From: Deltaproteobacteria bacterium RIFOXYA12_FULL_61_11
GTDB taxonomy: Bacteria; Bdellovibrionota_F; JAHFAK01; YA12-FULL-61-11
Assembly: GCA_001799195.1 (NCBI GenBank)
Contig: MGSU01000093.1
Coordinates: 1-11,973, forward strand
Reading direction: 5' to 3'
DNA: 11,973 nt
The notes beneath the pieces were generated by a model, which was not told where the DNA came from, made no database searches, and saw only the letters and a program-made list of their open reading frames with translations. The position numbers and the translations under genes are program-made. Positions 5,764 through 11,973 of the stretch are shown piece after piece; position 1 is the first letter of the stretch; every line of letters starts with the position of its first letter.

Positions 5764-7809
5764 CTATTCCGCAGGAAGCGGAGCCGTCTTCTCCATCCAG
5801 TGCTGCCACTGCGGCAGAGCGCGTGCTTCGGACTTCCCGAGCAAGCCCTTCCGCAGCTCCGGACCCGCCCCGCCCGCAATGGCCAAGTCGACCCAGGTCG
5901 AAAAGCGCGGTTCGGTGAAGAGTTCGGGCCGGGAGAGGACCTGCCGCGCGCAGATCGTCACCTTCGTGCGATCCCCCGAACGGAGCAAGGCCTCGACCAG
6001 GCCGGGCCATTCTTCCTTGCCGCGCACATCCTCGCGCCAGAGCAACAAGCGAGCGAGCACTTCGTAGGCCAACCGATGCGAGGCCAGGGCTTCCTCGACC
6101 CACCTGCCCCAAGCCGGCTCGGCGACGACCCAAGGGTGGACGAGCACCGATTGTAATGCCAACCGCCCTTGGGCCTTGCACAATGCGGTCACCAGCGTGG
6201 ACCAACCCTCGACCCGTTTCGCTCCTGGCAAGGCTAACAGCTCGGCCACATGCTCGTCGCCGAGCGTTCCTGCCCGCCAGGCCTTGCCGACCCTGTCAGC
6301 CCAGTCGGAGAGGTTCAGCGCTTCTGCAGAGGCAAAGAGCACACAGAGTTCGGCCGGGTCACGTGTTCTCGAAGCTCGGTCGATCCCGCCGAACAGGGCG
6401 ACCGCACCGGGCCTCCGCAAGAGGTCGAGCTTGGATCCGCGCGGATAGGTCGAGCGGTCGAAGAGGGGTGCAATAGCCTCGAAGGGGCAGAAGTTGAATA
6501 CGCCCCAATCTATTCCGGCACGGCGGTAGAGTTCGCAGAGGTTGTCCCGCGCTGCTGCCCGTTCTTCGGACCTGGATGCCCGATGGTAGCGCTGGAGAGC
6601 CGCCGTATAGGCATCCCAGTTCGGTTCGCACGCGTCGGTCTCCTCGGGCAGGGGTTTCCCGGGCGAGAAAACTCGGGCCCCCTGGAGTTCTTGTGCCAAC
6701 TCGCGCAGACGGAGACGGGTGCGCTCCCAGTGCTCTTCGTCCTGCTCAGGCGTGGCCAAGGGCGAGAGTTCCTCACCGGCAGTACCTCCGGTGAGCGCCC
6801 GGGCCAACAAGACGGCGAGGGGGAGGTTGGGCAGACCGAAGCCGGTCTCGGGATCATGGCCGGCTGGCCCGAGGTCGGTGGCCGTGGCTTCGAGCACCTG
6901 TCTGGCTTGCAGCGCGGTGAGGGTCGGCGCGACCTTGAACAGGATTTGGAAGGCGGCGCTGACCATAGGAGCGGCCGCAGAGGTGTTCGCGAACAGGCCG
7001 AAGGGGGTGCGCACGCGCTTGTCCGCCGGTGCTGCGAACGCAACGGCAGGTCCGAAATTACTGGTCAGGGCGTAGTAGCGGTCGAGTTGGAGCCCTTGGT
7101 TGGTGACCCCGACCACCTGGCGGAGAGTGGTCGGGAACCAGTCGGCGAGCACGGCCTCGTTGCCCATGGCCCAAACGAAGAGGGTGCGGTTCTGCGCCCT
7201 GATCCGCCCGAGCAGGTCCTGCACTCTGGGAGAGGCTCGGTCGTGGAAGTACGAGGTCGAGAGGTTGACCACGCGAATGTCCGGGTCGGTCAAAACTTTC
7301 TCGAGGAACTCGGCCAACAGGGCATCGTACGCCGCATCCAACGCGGTCCTGTCCTCCGGGGCTATCCCCGCCAATCCGGGCGCGTAATCGAAATAATGGT
7401 GTTTGACCGACCAGGGCGGCGCAAGCGAAGCCCGCCGGTCGAGCGAGGTCTGCAGGCCCAGAACATGGCTGGCATGCTCGGCGCCCAGCTCGTCGTTCAG
7501 AACCGGGGGACCTGCAACAGTGGGTTTGAGAGGGGGGTTGAGGGTTACCACGGTGAGCGGTGCGAAGACCGGGTGCGCCGGAAGTTCGCCCTTGTCGAAC
7601 TGCGCGGTCTGCACCGGCTGGTGCTGTTCTTCCGCGGTGAGGTAGAGGTCCCAGTCCGAGTGCAGCAGGGCCTGGGCCCAGTACCGCGGGACCTCCTCGA
7701 CGACGTCGGAGAAGGGACAGCCCGCGGGGGCCGGGAGACCTGCCGGAGGCGCCTCACCGAAGAGGAGACCGGGCAGGAGCAGCGCGAGGAACAGGGCGGT
7801 GCGGGTCAT
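5764..7809 (-). CDS. Secreted subtilisin-like (S8 family) protein with helical C-terminal region; catalytic Asp apparently replaced
   Basis: 681 residues from the ATG at 7809-7807, chosen because it begins a Sec signal peptide (MTRTALFLALLLPGLLFGEA). An earlier in-frame ATG adds 55 residues lacking signal character. No good ribosome site is visible. Residues about 80-335 carry the subtilase motifs: HASHVLG (112-118, like HGTHVAG), VVNLSTS (180-186), AMGNEA (214-219, oxyanion Asn217) and NTSAAAPMVS (275-284, Ser277). The strand that normally ends in the catalytic Asp reads VVTLNPPL, giving Asn91 at that position. It may therefore be inactive or use another acid. Residues about 340-681 are helical, with repeated W-x2-(L/W)V patterns like a HEAT-type solenoid. 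The gene converges on the mtnP/lipoprotein pair and is divergent from the 8040 gene. Periplasmic or secreted role inferred. Confidence 0.85.
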   Translation of the reverse strand: MTRTALFLALLLPGLLFGEAPPAGLPAPAGCPFSDVVEEVPRYWAQALLHSDWDLYLTAEEQHQPVQTAQFDKGELPAHPVFAPLTVVTLNPPLKPTVAGPPVLNDELGAEHASHVLGLQTSLDRRASLAPPWSVKHHYFDYAPGLAGIAPEDRTALDAAYDALLAEFLEKVLTDPDIRVVNLSTSYFHDRASPRVQDLLGRIRAQNRTLFVWAMGNEAVLADWFPTTLRQVVGVTNQGLQLDRYYALTSNFGPAVAFAAPADKRVRTPFGLFANTSAAAPMVSAAFQILFKVAPTLTALQARQVLEATATDLGPAGHDPETGFGLPNLPLAVLLARALTGGTAGEELSPLATPEQDEEHWERTRLRLRELAQELQGARVFSPGKPLPEETDACEPNWDAYTAALQRYHRASRSEERAAARDNLCELYRRAGIDWGVFNFCPFEAIAPLFDRSTYPRGSKLDLLRRPGAVALFGGIDRASRTRDPAELCVLFASAEALNLSDWADRVGKAWRAGTLGDEHVAELLALPGAKRVEGWSTLVTALCKAQGRLALQSVLVHPWVVAEPAWGRWVEEALASHRLAYEVLARLLLWREDVRGKEEWPGLVEALLRSGDRTKVTICARQVLSRPELFTEPRFSTWVDLAIAGGAGPELRKGLLGKSEARALPQWQHWMEKTAPLPAE

Positions 7810-7839
7810 GGACGCTAACACGTCAGTTCTTCTGTCCCG

Positions 7840-7848
7840 ACCATAGCA
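7840..7848 (-). promoter_or_regulatory. Candidate extended -10 element for the subtilase-like gene
   Basis: TGCTATGGT on the minus strand, the same sequence as in the promoter upstream of 3582. No convincing -35 hexamer is found 16-18 nt upstream. The predicted leader is about 25 nt. Confidence 0.35.
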
Positions 7849-7899
7849 GAGCCCGGGGCGGTTGCGCGAGTCTACATTTGGAGGCACTCTTCGGCGGGT

Positions 7900-7915
7900 G
7901 TATCGGAACCGATAC
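7900..7915. promoter_or_regulatory. Perfect 16-bp palindrome, candidate operator 1
   Basis: GTATCGG, AA, CCGATAC: 7-bp arms with a 2-bp centre. It lies 91 bp upstream of the subtilase-like start and 125 bp upstream of the 8040 gene. It is not followed by a T-run, so an operator is more likely than a terminator. The regulator is unknown. Confidence 0.5.
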
Positions 7916-7940
7916 GCTTTCGCGCACCACAGAATCCTTA

Positions 7941-7956
7941 CTGTATGAAAATACAG
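7941..7956. promoter_or_regulatory. Perfect inverted repeat CTGT-N8-ACAG, candidate operator 2 (LexA-box-like)
   Basis: CTGTAT, GAAA, ATACAG. This matches the CTGT-N8-ACAG form and AT-rich core of the LexA box known from gamma- and betaproteobacteria. Its right arm overlaps GATAAT (7956-7961), a possible -10 for the gene at 8040, where a bound repressor would block RNA polymerase. Many delta-type lineages use other LexA boxes, so the regulator is uncertain. Confidence 0.4.
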
Positions 7957-8039
7957 ATAATCACTGTGGCCCAAGAATTGTACTCGACCTCACCCAAGCA
8001 ACGGAACACCGTCGCAACCATGATCCTTCGGAGGAACCC

Positions 8040-8564
8040 ATGAAGAAGCTCGCACTCACCCTGGCTCTGTTGAGCTGCTCGGTAGCTCTGGCGGCCCACG
8101 AATCGGACACCGTCTCGGAGATGAAGCGGCAGCGCGAGGTGCTCAACGCCCTGCGGGTACCCACCGTGGTGCTGGAAAACCTTCTCCACAAACGAGAGTT
8201 CCTGACCGCGAACACGGTCGAGGAGGGGATGTTCGTCACCACGCTGTTCAGCCTGCGCCAGACCTATGACCTCGCGCTGGACGACACGAAAGTCGTCCGC
8301 TCCTTCAAGGTGAAGGGAGGAGCCATCGGCCGGGTGATCACGGTGCAGCGCGATCGCGCCCGGGTCGATTTCTGGATCGAATTCCCCGGCGAGGAGTGCC
8401 GCGACCTCCAACTCAACGGGTGCATCTACCAGTTCAGCATGTGGAACGGCGAACGCGCCACCTCGCTCAAGGCTCTGACCGAGGCAGAATTCTATCGTTG
8501 CACGGGCTACACCCAGCAACAAGTGAACGAGATCTTGATCGACGAGGACCAGGGTCGCGGGTAA
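8040..8564 (+). CDS. Small exported protein of unknown function
   Basis: 174 residues; not recognised. The start is set by GGAGG (8030-8034) 5 nt before ATG and by a clear signal peptide (MKKLALTLALLSCSVALA). Cleavage after VALA (residue 18) gives a mature form starting AHESD. A lipobox-like LLSC (10-13) makes a lipoprotein possible but less likely, as its hydrophobic stretch would be very short. The mature part is mixed alpha/beta: a charged helix (about 20-60), a strand-rich middle (about 80-120: VVRSFKVKGGAIGRVITV, then RARVDFWIEF) and three Cys (C121, C128, C154) in EECRD, NGCIYQF and YRCTGY. The acidic tail ends EDQGRG. It sits behind the palindrome-containing region, divergent from the subtilase-like gene, and 156 bp before the large lipoprotein gene, which seems to have its own promoter. 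Confidence 0.8.
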   Translation: MKKLALTLALLSCSVALAAHESDTVSEMKRQREVLNALRVPTVVLENLLHKREFLTANTVEEGMFVTTLFSLRQTYDLALDDTKVVRSFKVKGGAIGRVITVQRDRARVDFWIEFPGEECRDLQLNGCIYQFSMWNGERATSLKALTEAEFYRCTGYTQQQVNEILIDEDQGRG

Positions 8565-8720
8565 GGACCCCCCAGCGTACCGGCCGGACTTTCTCGGATG
8601 CTCGTGCCAAAAATCTTGATAGCCTCGCCTGCTCGAACCTGCTATGCTGCTCCATCCCGAAGTAACTACAACGACGATCTTCGACGAGGATCGGGACAAC
8701 TCTTCACGACGAGGTGATCC
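8565..8720 (+). other. 156-bp intergenic region before the large lipoprotein gene
   Basis: It contains an 8-bp CCGGCCGG palindrome (8580-8587) without a T-run, an extended -10 (8640-8648), and a leader with repeated CGACGA motifs ending in GAGGTGA (8711-8717) before the ATG. No convincing intrinsic terminator is seen for the 8040 gene. Confidence 0.5.
8640..8648 (+). promoter_or_regulatory. Candidate extended -10 element for the large lipoprotein gene
   Basis: TGCTATGCT differs by one base from the TGCTATGGT found upstream of two other genes in the window. A TTGATA lies 21 nt upstream (8616-8621), too far for an ideal -35. The predicted leader is about 65 nt. Confidence 0.35.
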
Positions 8721-11588
8721 ATGTTTCTCACGCGTTTTCTTTGGATTGTGTGCGGTGTGGCACTTGCCTTGGGTTGCCAGCCGACCGGGGAGAAACCCGA
8801 TGAATCTGGTGAGAAGCCGACGGACGTCAGCCCCGACAGCAGCGAAACGGCCCCACCGGCCGAGGCACCGATCATCAACGCCGTCCTCGGACATGAAGCA
8901 ATGGATGGATCGATCGGCGACGCGCTCGTCGTTCTCGGGCGCAACTTCGGACCGAACTGCACGGTCGAGGTCTTCGATCCGCGGGGAGCCCCGGTGCCGA
9001 TCCGCGTTTCGTTCGAGAACGCCACGACTCTGCTCTTGACCCTGCTCGAACCCGAGAAGCTCGGACCGGGCGATTACAAGCTGTTGCTGGAAAACGAGGC
9101 CGGCGGCACCGAGCACCGGGTCAGTCTGCTGCGCGGCGAGGACGGCCAGGCCTGCTGGGACCTCGACGGCGACGGCACGAAGGACCAGGAAGAGGACGCC
9201 AACGCCGACGGCACGGTCGATGTCCAGGATTGCCGCGGTCCAAGCGCGACCGCGGGTCAAGCCTGCTGGGACCTCGACGGCGACGGCAAAAAGGACGAAG
9301 AGGAGGACGTCAACGCCGACGGCACGGTCGATGTCCAGGATTGCCGCGGCGAACCGGGACGACCAGTGCTCTGGCAGGGCAGCCTGGCCGAGCCGCCCGC
9401 TTCACCCGAGGAGAATTGGCTCTACTACGACACCACCCAGCAGAAGAACTTCTGGTATCGGGGAGATGCCTGGGTGGAACTCGGTCCGGGCGGCCAGGCC
9501 GAACCGCCTTTCGACCTCGGCGACGAGGCGATACCGCCGATGCAGAGCACTGCGCTTGACTACCAGGTCCAGCTCCTGGGTGAACCAACCGCTCCGGTCA
9601 CCTTCTACCTGCTCGCCGCGCCGCAGGATATGGCCATCAACGCCGCGACGGGCCAGGTCACCTGGGAACCGGGCCCCTGGCAAGCCCCCGGCGACTACAG
9701 CTTCCTCGTCCTGGCGCTCGATGCCGCCGGTCACACCGCTTACCGCGGCTACGTCGTCTCGCTGGTGGACATCTGGCCGCCGGAAGCCGGTGGCGTCAGC
9801 CTTTCTTGTTCCAGGTTCTACGACGAATTGAGCTATGAAGAAACTTGCTGGACCAACGAGCCCTTCCCCGACGTAGAACTCTACGCCTACGATGCGGATC
9901 TGATGCGGCTGGCCTTGACCCAGGCCGACCTGGAGCAGACAACCTGGATCGAGTACCAATGGTACTATGAAGGCTTCGACCTCAGCATCGGTGGGGACGG
10001 ACCCAAAGAGGTATTGGCCCAGTTCGCGGACCTTTCCGGTAATGCAAGCGAGGTCGTGGTCCAACAGGTCGTGCTCGACACCGCGGCGCCACAGGTCAGC
10101 GAGGTCGTACTCGAGCACGGTGAAGTCAGCACCGACAACCTCGAGGTAGCCGTGACGGTCTCTGTGCTCGATCCAGGCGGGCGGATCGCCCGGATTATTG
10201 TCTCCGAGAGCGAAGAGGCACCGGTGCTCTGGTCGTCCAACGACGACTGGTATTACTACAATGAAGAGTATTTCGACGACTTCCTCGAGGTGGGCTACTC
10301 GGTAGCCGGACTGAGCGAGGCCTATACCGAGTTCACGGTGGACACTCCGGCAGAGCAACTCGATCTCGAGTTGGCCTATACCTTCCAGGACTGGAATTCG
10401 GGCCAGAAGACCCTCTACGTCTGGACCGTGGACCTGGCCGGAAACCTCTCGGACGCGGCTCAAGCCAGTATCGAGCTGCACTCGCCTATTGTCTTCTACG
10501 GGACCTATGGGACCGAGGAAGCGGAGTATCTGGGCTACCTACCCCGCGCCGACGCAGAAGGCTTCACCTTGATCGGCCTGTACGATACCTGGTACGACTT
10601 CTGGGAGTCGGAGGATACGGCAAAACTTCTGATCACCTTCCTTGATGCCCAGGGCGAACAAGACGCAACCCGGATCCTGGAGAATCCTCGCCTGACCACG
10701 TTGACCGCTGCCGTAGCCAGGCCGGACGGGGGGTACCTGGTTGCTGGTCTGCGTACGGTAGAAGAGATGATGGTGCCGACCATCCTAGCCCTGGATGCCT
10801 CGGGCGACCTGGTCTGGCAGCACACCTACCCGTTCGACCAACCTGCGTCTTTCACTTCCATGAACGTCACTCTCGACGGCGGTTTTATCGCCGCCGGTTA
10901 CGTTCAGGATGAGTATTATGAATACGAGTATTATGAGATGACGCAGGAACCCTTCCTGCTTCGCGCCGATGCCGAAGGACACCAACTTTGGCAATCCTTC
11001 CCCGAGATGGGGACGAGCACCCGTGCGGTGATCGGCGACGTCCTTGAGGCTGAAGATGGTGGATTTCTCTGGCCCCTGGTCGATGGTGATGCCGAGGAGG
11101 CCTGGCTTATCAAGAGCGATGTCTCGGGCGATGAGTTGTGGCGGAAGAGCTTACCCTCGAGCTTCAATGTAACGACCCCCATCAAGGCAAGGACGACTGC
11201 GGAGGGAGGATACCTGGTACTTGGCAGTGCAACGAGCTACCTGGAAGGCGGACTCAAGGTGTACAAGCTGGACAGCGAGCGCAATCTCGAGTGGACCTAC
11301 ACCACCGACGAAGGCGAAGGTATCGCCTGGGCTGTCGAAGTCCTGGAGCTGCCCGACGGTGGCTTCCTCCTCCTCGGACAGCAGTTTTCAGGGTCGTACC
11401 CGCAAACGCAAATGTATGCAATACTGCTGCACCTCGATGCCCAAGGGCAACTCCTCGATACCCTGCCGATCCAGGGGGTGATGCCGAACGACCTCCGCTT
11501 AACCGAGAGCGGCGCCGTGGCCCTGAGCGGTTGTACCTTCGACTATGAGAACGAGGTCGCGGACCAGGTTTTGTTGCTGCTCGAGTAA
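8721..11588 (+). CDS. Large multidomain lipoprotein: TIG, EF-hand-like repeats, Ig-like domains and a beta-propeller-like C-terminus
   Basis: 955 residues. The ATG follows GAGGTGA (8711-8717). The signal peptide ends ALGC with Cys19 lipidated; a Lys/Glu/Pro/Ser linker follows to about 48. Residues 50-137 look like an IPT/TIG domain (GDALVVLGRNFG). Residues 142-210 hold two near-identical Ca-binding units, each CWDLDGDG...EED then NADGTVDVQDC; this resembles modules I associate with DUF7151 (from memory, unverified). Residues 215-255 form a small Trp/Tyr module, and 265-350 a cadherin/Ig-like domain (INAATGQVTW, LALDAAGH). Two or three Ig-like domains follow (352-590). Residues 591-955 show seven DGGF/Y-type motifs (613, 669, 719, 779, 828, 879, 930) spaced 49-60 residues, as in a seven-bladed propeller. 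The protein is very acidic with Tyr/Trp clusters. Likely a cell-surface adhesin or binding protein needing calcium (inference). Confidence 0.88.
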   Translation: MFLTRFLWIVCGVALALGCQPTGEKPDESGEKPTDVSPDSSETAPPAEAPIINAVLGHEAMDGSIGDALVVLGRNFGPNCTVEVFDPRGAPVPIRVSFENATTLLLTLLEPEKLGPGDYKLLLENEAGGTEHRVSLLRGEDGQACWDLDGDGTKDQEEDANADGTVDVQDCRGPSATAGQACWDLDGDGKKDEEEDVNADGTVDVQDCRGEPGRPVLWQGSLAEPPASPEENWLYYDTTQQKNFWYRGDAWVELGPGGQAEPPFDLGDEAIPPMQSTALDYQVQLLGEPTAPVTFYLLAAPQDMAINAATGQVTWEPGPWQAPGDYSFLVLALDAAGHTAYRGYVVSLVDIWPPEAGGVSLSCSRFYDELSYEETCWTNEPFPDVELYAYDADLMRLALTQADLEQTTWIEYQWYYEGFDLSIGGDGPKEVLAQFADLSGNASEVVVQQVVLDTAAPQVSEVVLEHGEVSTDNLEVAVTVSVLDPGGRIARIIVSESEEAPVLWSSNDDWYYYNEEYFDDFLEVGYSVAGLSEAYTEFTVDTPAEQLDLELAYTFQDWNSGQKTLYVWTVDLAGNLSDAAQASIELHSPIVFYGTYGTEEAEYLGYLPRADAEGFTLIGLYDTWYDFWESEDTAKLLITFLDAQGEQDATRILENPRLTTLTAAVARPDGGYLVAGLRTVEEMMVPTILALDASGDLVWQHTYPFDQPASFTSMNVTLDGGFIAAGYVQDEYYEYEYYEMTQEPFLLRADAEGHQLWQSFPEMGTSTRAVIGDVLEAEDGGFLWPLVDGDAEEAWLIKSDVSGDELWRKSLPSSFNVTTPIKARTTAEGGYLVLGSATSYLEGGLKVYKLDSERNLEWTYTTDEGEGIAWAVEVLELPDGGFLLLGQQFSGSYPQTQMYAILLHLDAQGQLLDTLPIQGVMPNDLRLTESGAVALSGCTFDYENEVADQVLLLLE
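9144..9350 (+). repeat. Duplicated EF-hand-like unit (two 96-bp copies)
   Basis: Copies at 9144-9239 and 9255-9350 are identical at 87 of 96 bases by my count. Each encodes two overlapping loops with Asp/Asn at positions 1, 3, 5 and 9 and an acid at position 12 (for example D147, D149, D151, D155, E158). In total four potential Ca sites. The high DNA identity points to recent duplication or gene conversion. Confidence 0.8.
10911..10936 (+). repeat. Short AT-rich direct repeat encoding an EYYEYEYYE tract
   Basis: GAGTATTATGA occurs at 10911-10921 and 10926-10936 in frame, a 15-bp period. It encodes Tyr/Glu-rich residues 731-739 in the loop after the third propeller-like motif. The TAT and GAA/GAG codons are unlike the GC-ending codons around it. 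Confidence 0.6.
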
Positions 11589-11621
11589 GGACACCGCTCG
11601 CCGACTTCGTTTGGGTGATGC

Positions 11622-11973
11622 ATGGAACAACTCGTTGTTCTCGGACTTCTCGCCGCGGTCTTTCCGATTGTCCTCCATATCATCGCCATCGTGCGTGCCA
11701 GGCGTGGAGCGCAGCACATCCGTCTGCTGGAAGCTGAGCATCAAGACCTGTGTTTGGAAAGTGATACCACGAGGAAGCAGGTCGCAAGTCTCATTACGGA
11801 AGTTACGAACCTCAGACATGAACTTGCCAAGCTCGCATATCCCGGAGAAGGCGTATCGCCACCGCCAACAGAGCGCAATCAGCCCCCGGTCGCACCGGCC
11901 GTAGTTCGAGTCGAGCCTGAGTCGGCGACTTCAACGGAACCTATTCTTGCTCCCCCTTACCTGCCCACCGTAC
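11622..11973 (+). CDS. N-terminus of a membrane protein with coiled coil (partial, runs off the right edge); possibly DUF2339-like
   Basis: 117 codons are visible. The ATG at 11622 is the first possible start, since an in-frame TGA lies just before it (11616-11618). The ribosome site is weak. Residues 1-24 form a hydrophobic transmembrane helix (VVLGLLAAVFPIVLHIIAIV) followed by basic RARR. Residues about 30-72 are a heptad-like coiled coil (IRLLEAEHQ, LITEVTNLRHELAKL), and then a Pro-rich linker runs to the edge. This layout resembles the start of DUF2339 multi-pass membrane proteins, but the diagnostic part is outside the window. It lies 33 bp after the large lipoprotein gene with no terminator between, so the two are probably co-transcribed. 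Confidence 0.7.
   Translation, partial: MEQLVVLGLLAAVFPIVLHIIAIVRARRGAQHIRLLEAEHQDLCLESDTTRKQVASLITEVTNLRHELAKLAYPGEGVSPPPTERNQPPVAPAVVRVEPESATSTEPILAPPYLPTV

Larger units (their letters stand above)
7810..8039. other. 230-bp divergent intergenic region with two palindromes
   Basis: It lies between the subtilase-like gene (minus) and the small exported-protein gene (plus). It contains an extended -10 facing left (7840-7848), two perfect palindromes (7900-7915 and 7941-7956) whose centres are 41 bp apart, a GATAAT hexamer (7956-7961) facing right, and a GGAGG ribosome site (8030-8034). The local composition near 7935-7962 is clearly more AT-rich than the surroundings. Confidence 0.7.

Noticed and set aside
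6250-7818. Plus-strand open frame of 522 codons opposite the subtilase-like gene
   Set aside because: It is antisense to a gene with clear subtilase motifs and a signal peptide. The Gly/Arg/Glu-rich translation is typical of a high-GC shadow frame.
8020-8043. Seven-codon upstream reading frame (MILRRNP) whose stop overlaps the ATG of the 8040 gene
   Set aside because: It contains the gene's own ribosome site and lacks one itself. A chance ATG is the simpler reading.
7938-9260. Minus-strand open frame of 440 codons over the 8040 gene and the start of the large lipoprotein gene
   Set aside because: It runs antisense through two genes with signal peptides and ribosome sites, shows no recognisable domain, and spans an intergenic promoter region.
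9402-10481. Minus-strand open frame of 359 codons inside the large lipoprotein gene
   Set aside because: It is antisense to Ig-like domain coding sequence, with no ribosome site or domain.

Overview
The window is high-GC DNA (roughly 60-65% by eye) from a Gram-negative bacterium that makes many lipoproteins. Four of the eight genes have a clear lipobox, two more have a Sec-type signal peptide, and one starts with a transmembrane helix. Large lipoproteins with TIG, EF-hand-like and propeller modules, a subtilase with an added helical tail, and long Cys-rich repeat proteins would suit a myxobacterial or other former-deltaproteobacterial lineage. That placement is inference: there is no rRNA or other strong marker gene.

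Left block (minus strand, 3582 down to 1). Two paralogous Cys-rich lipoprotein genes lie head to tail, 59 bp apart. The upstream one (1753-3582) is complete. The downstream one (from 1693) runs off the left edge and so has no stop codon here, but its frame is open for 564 codons. Both have a conserved Cys-rich N-terminal domain followed by tandem units of about 45 residues with six cysteines each and the motif W/Y-CC-x2-GKVLNDAKTAC. I do not recognise the family. The complete gene holds an in-frame run of 11 C that could act as a phase-variation switch.

Centre (plus strand, 3824-5751). A confident methylthioadenosine phosphorylase gene (mtnP) overlaps by 4 bp (GTGA) with a gene for an unrecognised Cys-rich lipoprotein. 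A gap of 241 bp separates mtnP from the divergent left block and holds candidate promoters in both directions.

Right block. A secreted subtilisin-like protein (5764-7809, minus) converges on the lipoprotein gene with only 12 bp between the stops. It keeps the His, Asn and Ser motifs, but the usual catalytic Asp position reads as Asn. A 230-bp divergent intergenic region with two perfect 16-bp palindromes separates it from a small exported protein of unknown role (8040-8564). Next come a 955-residue lipoprotein (8721-11588) with TIG, EF-hand-like, Ig-like and seven-bladed-propeller-like parts, and the start of a membrane/coiled-coil protein (11622 to the right edge).

Apart from mtnP, the region is devoted to the cell envelope. 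No mobile elements, CRISPR arrays, tRNAs or rRNAs were seen. No gene-free stretch exceeds 300 bp.
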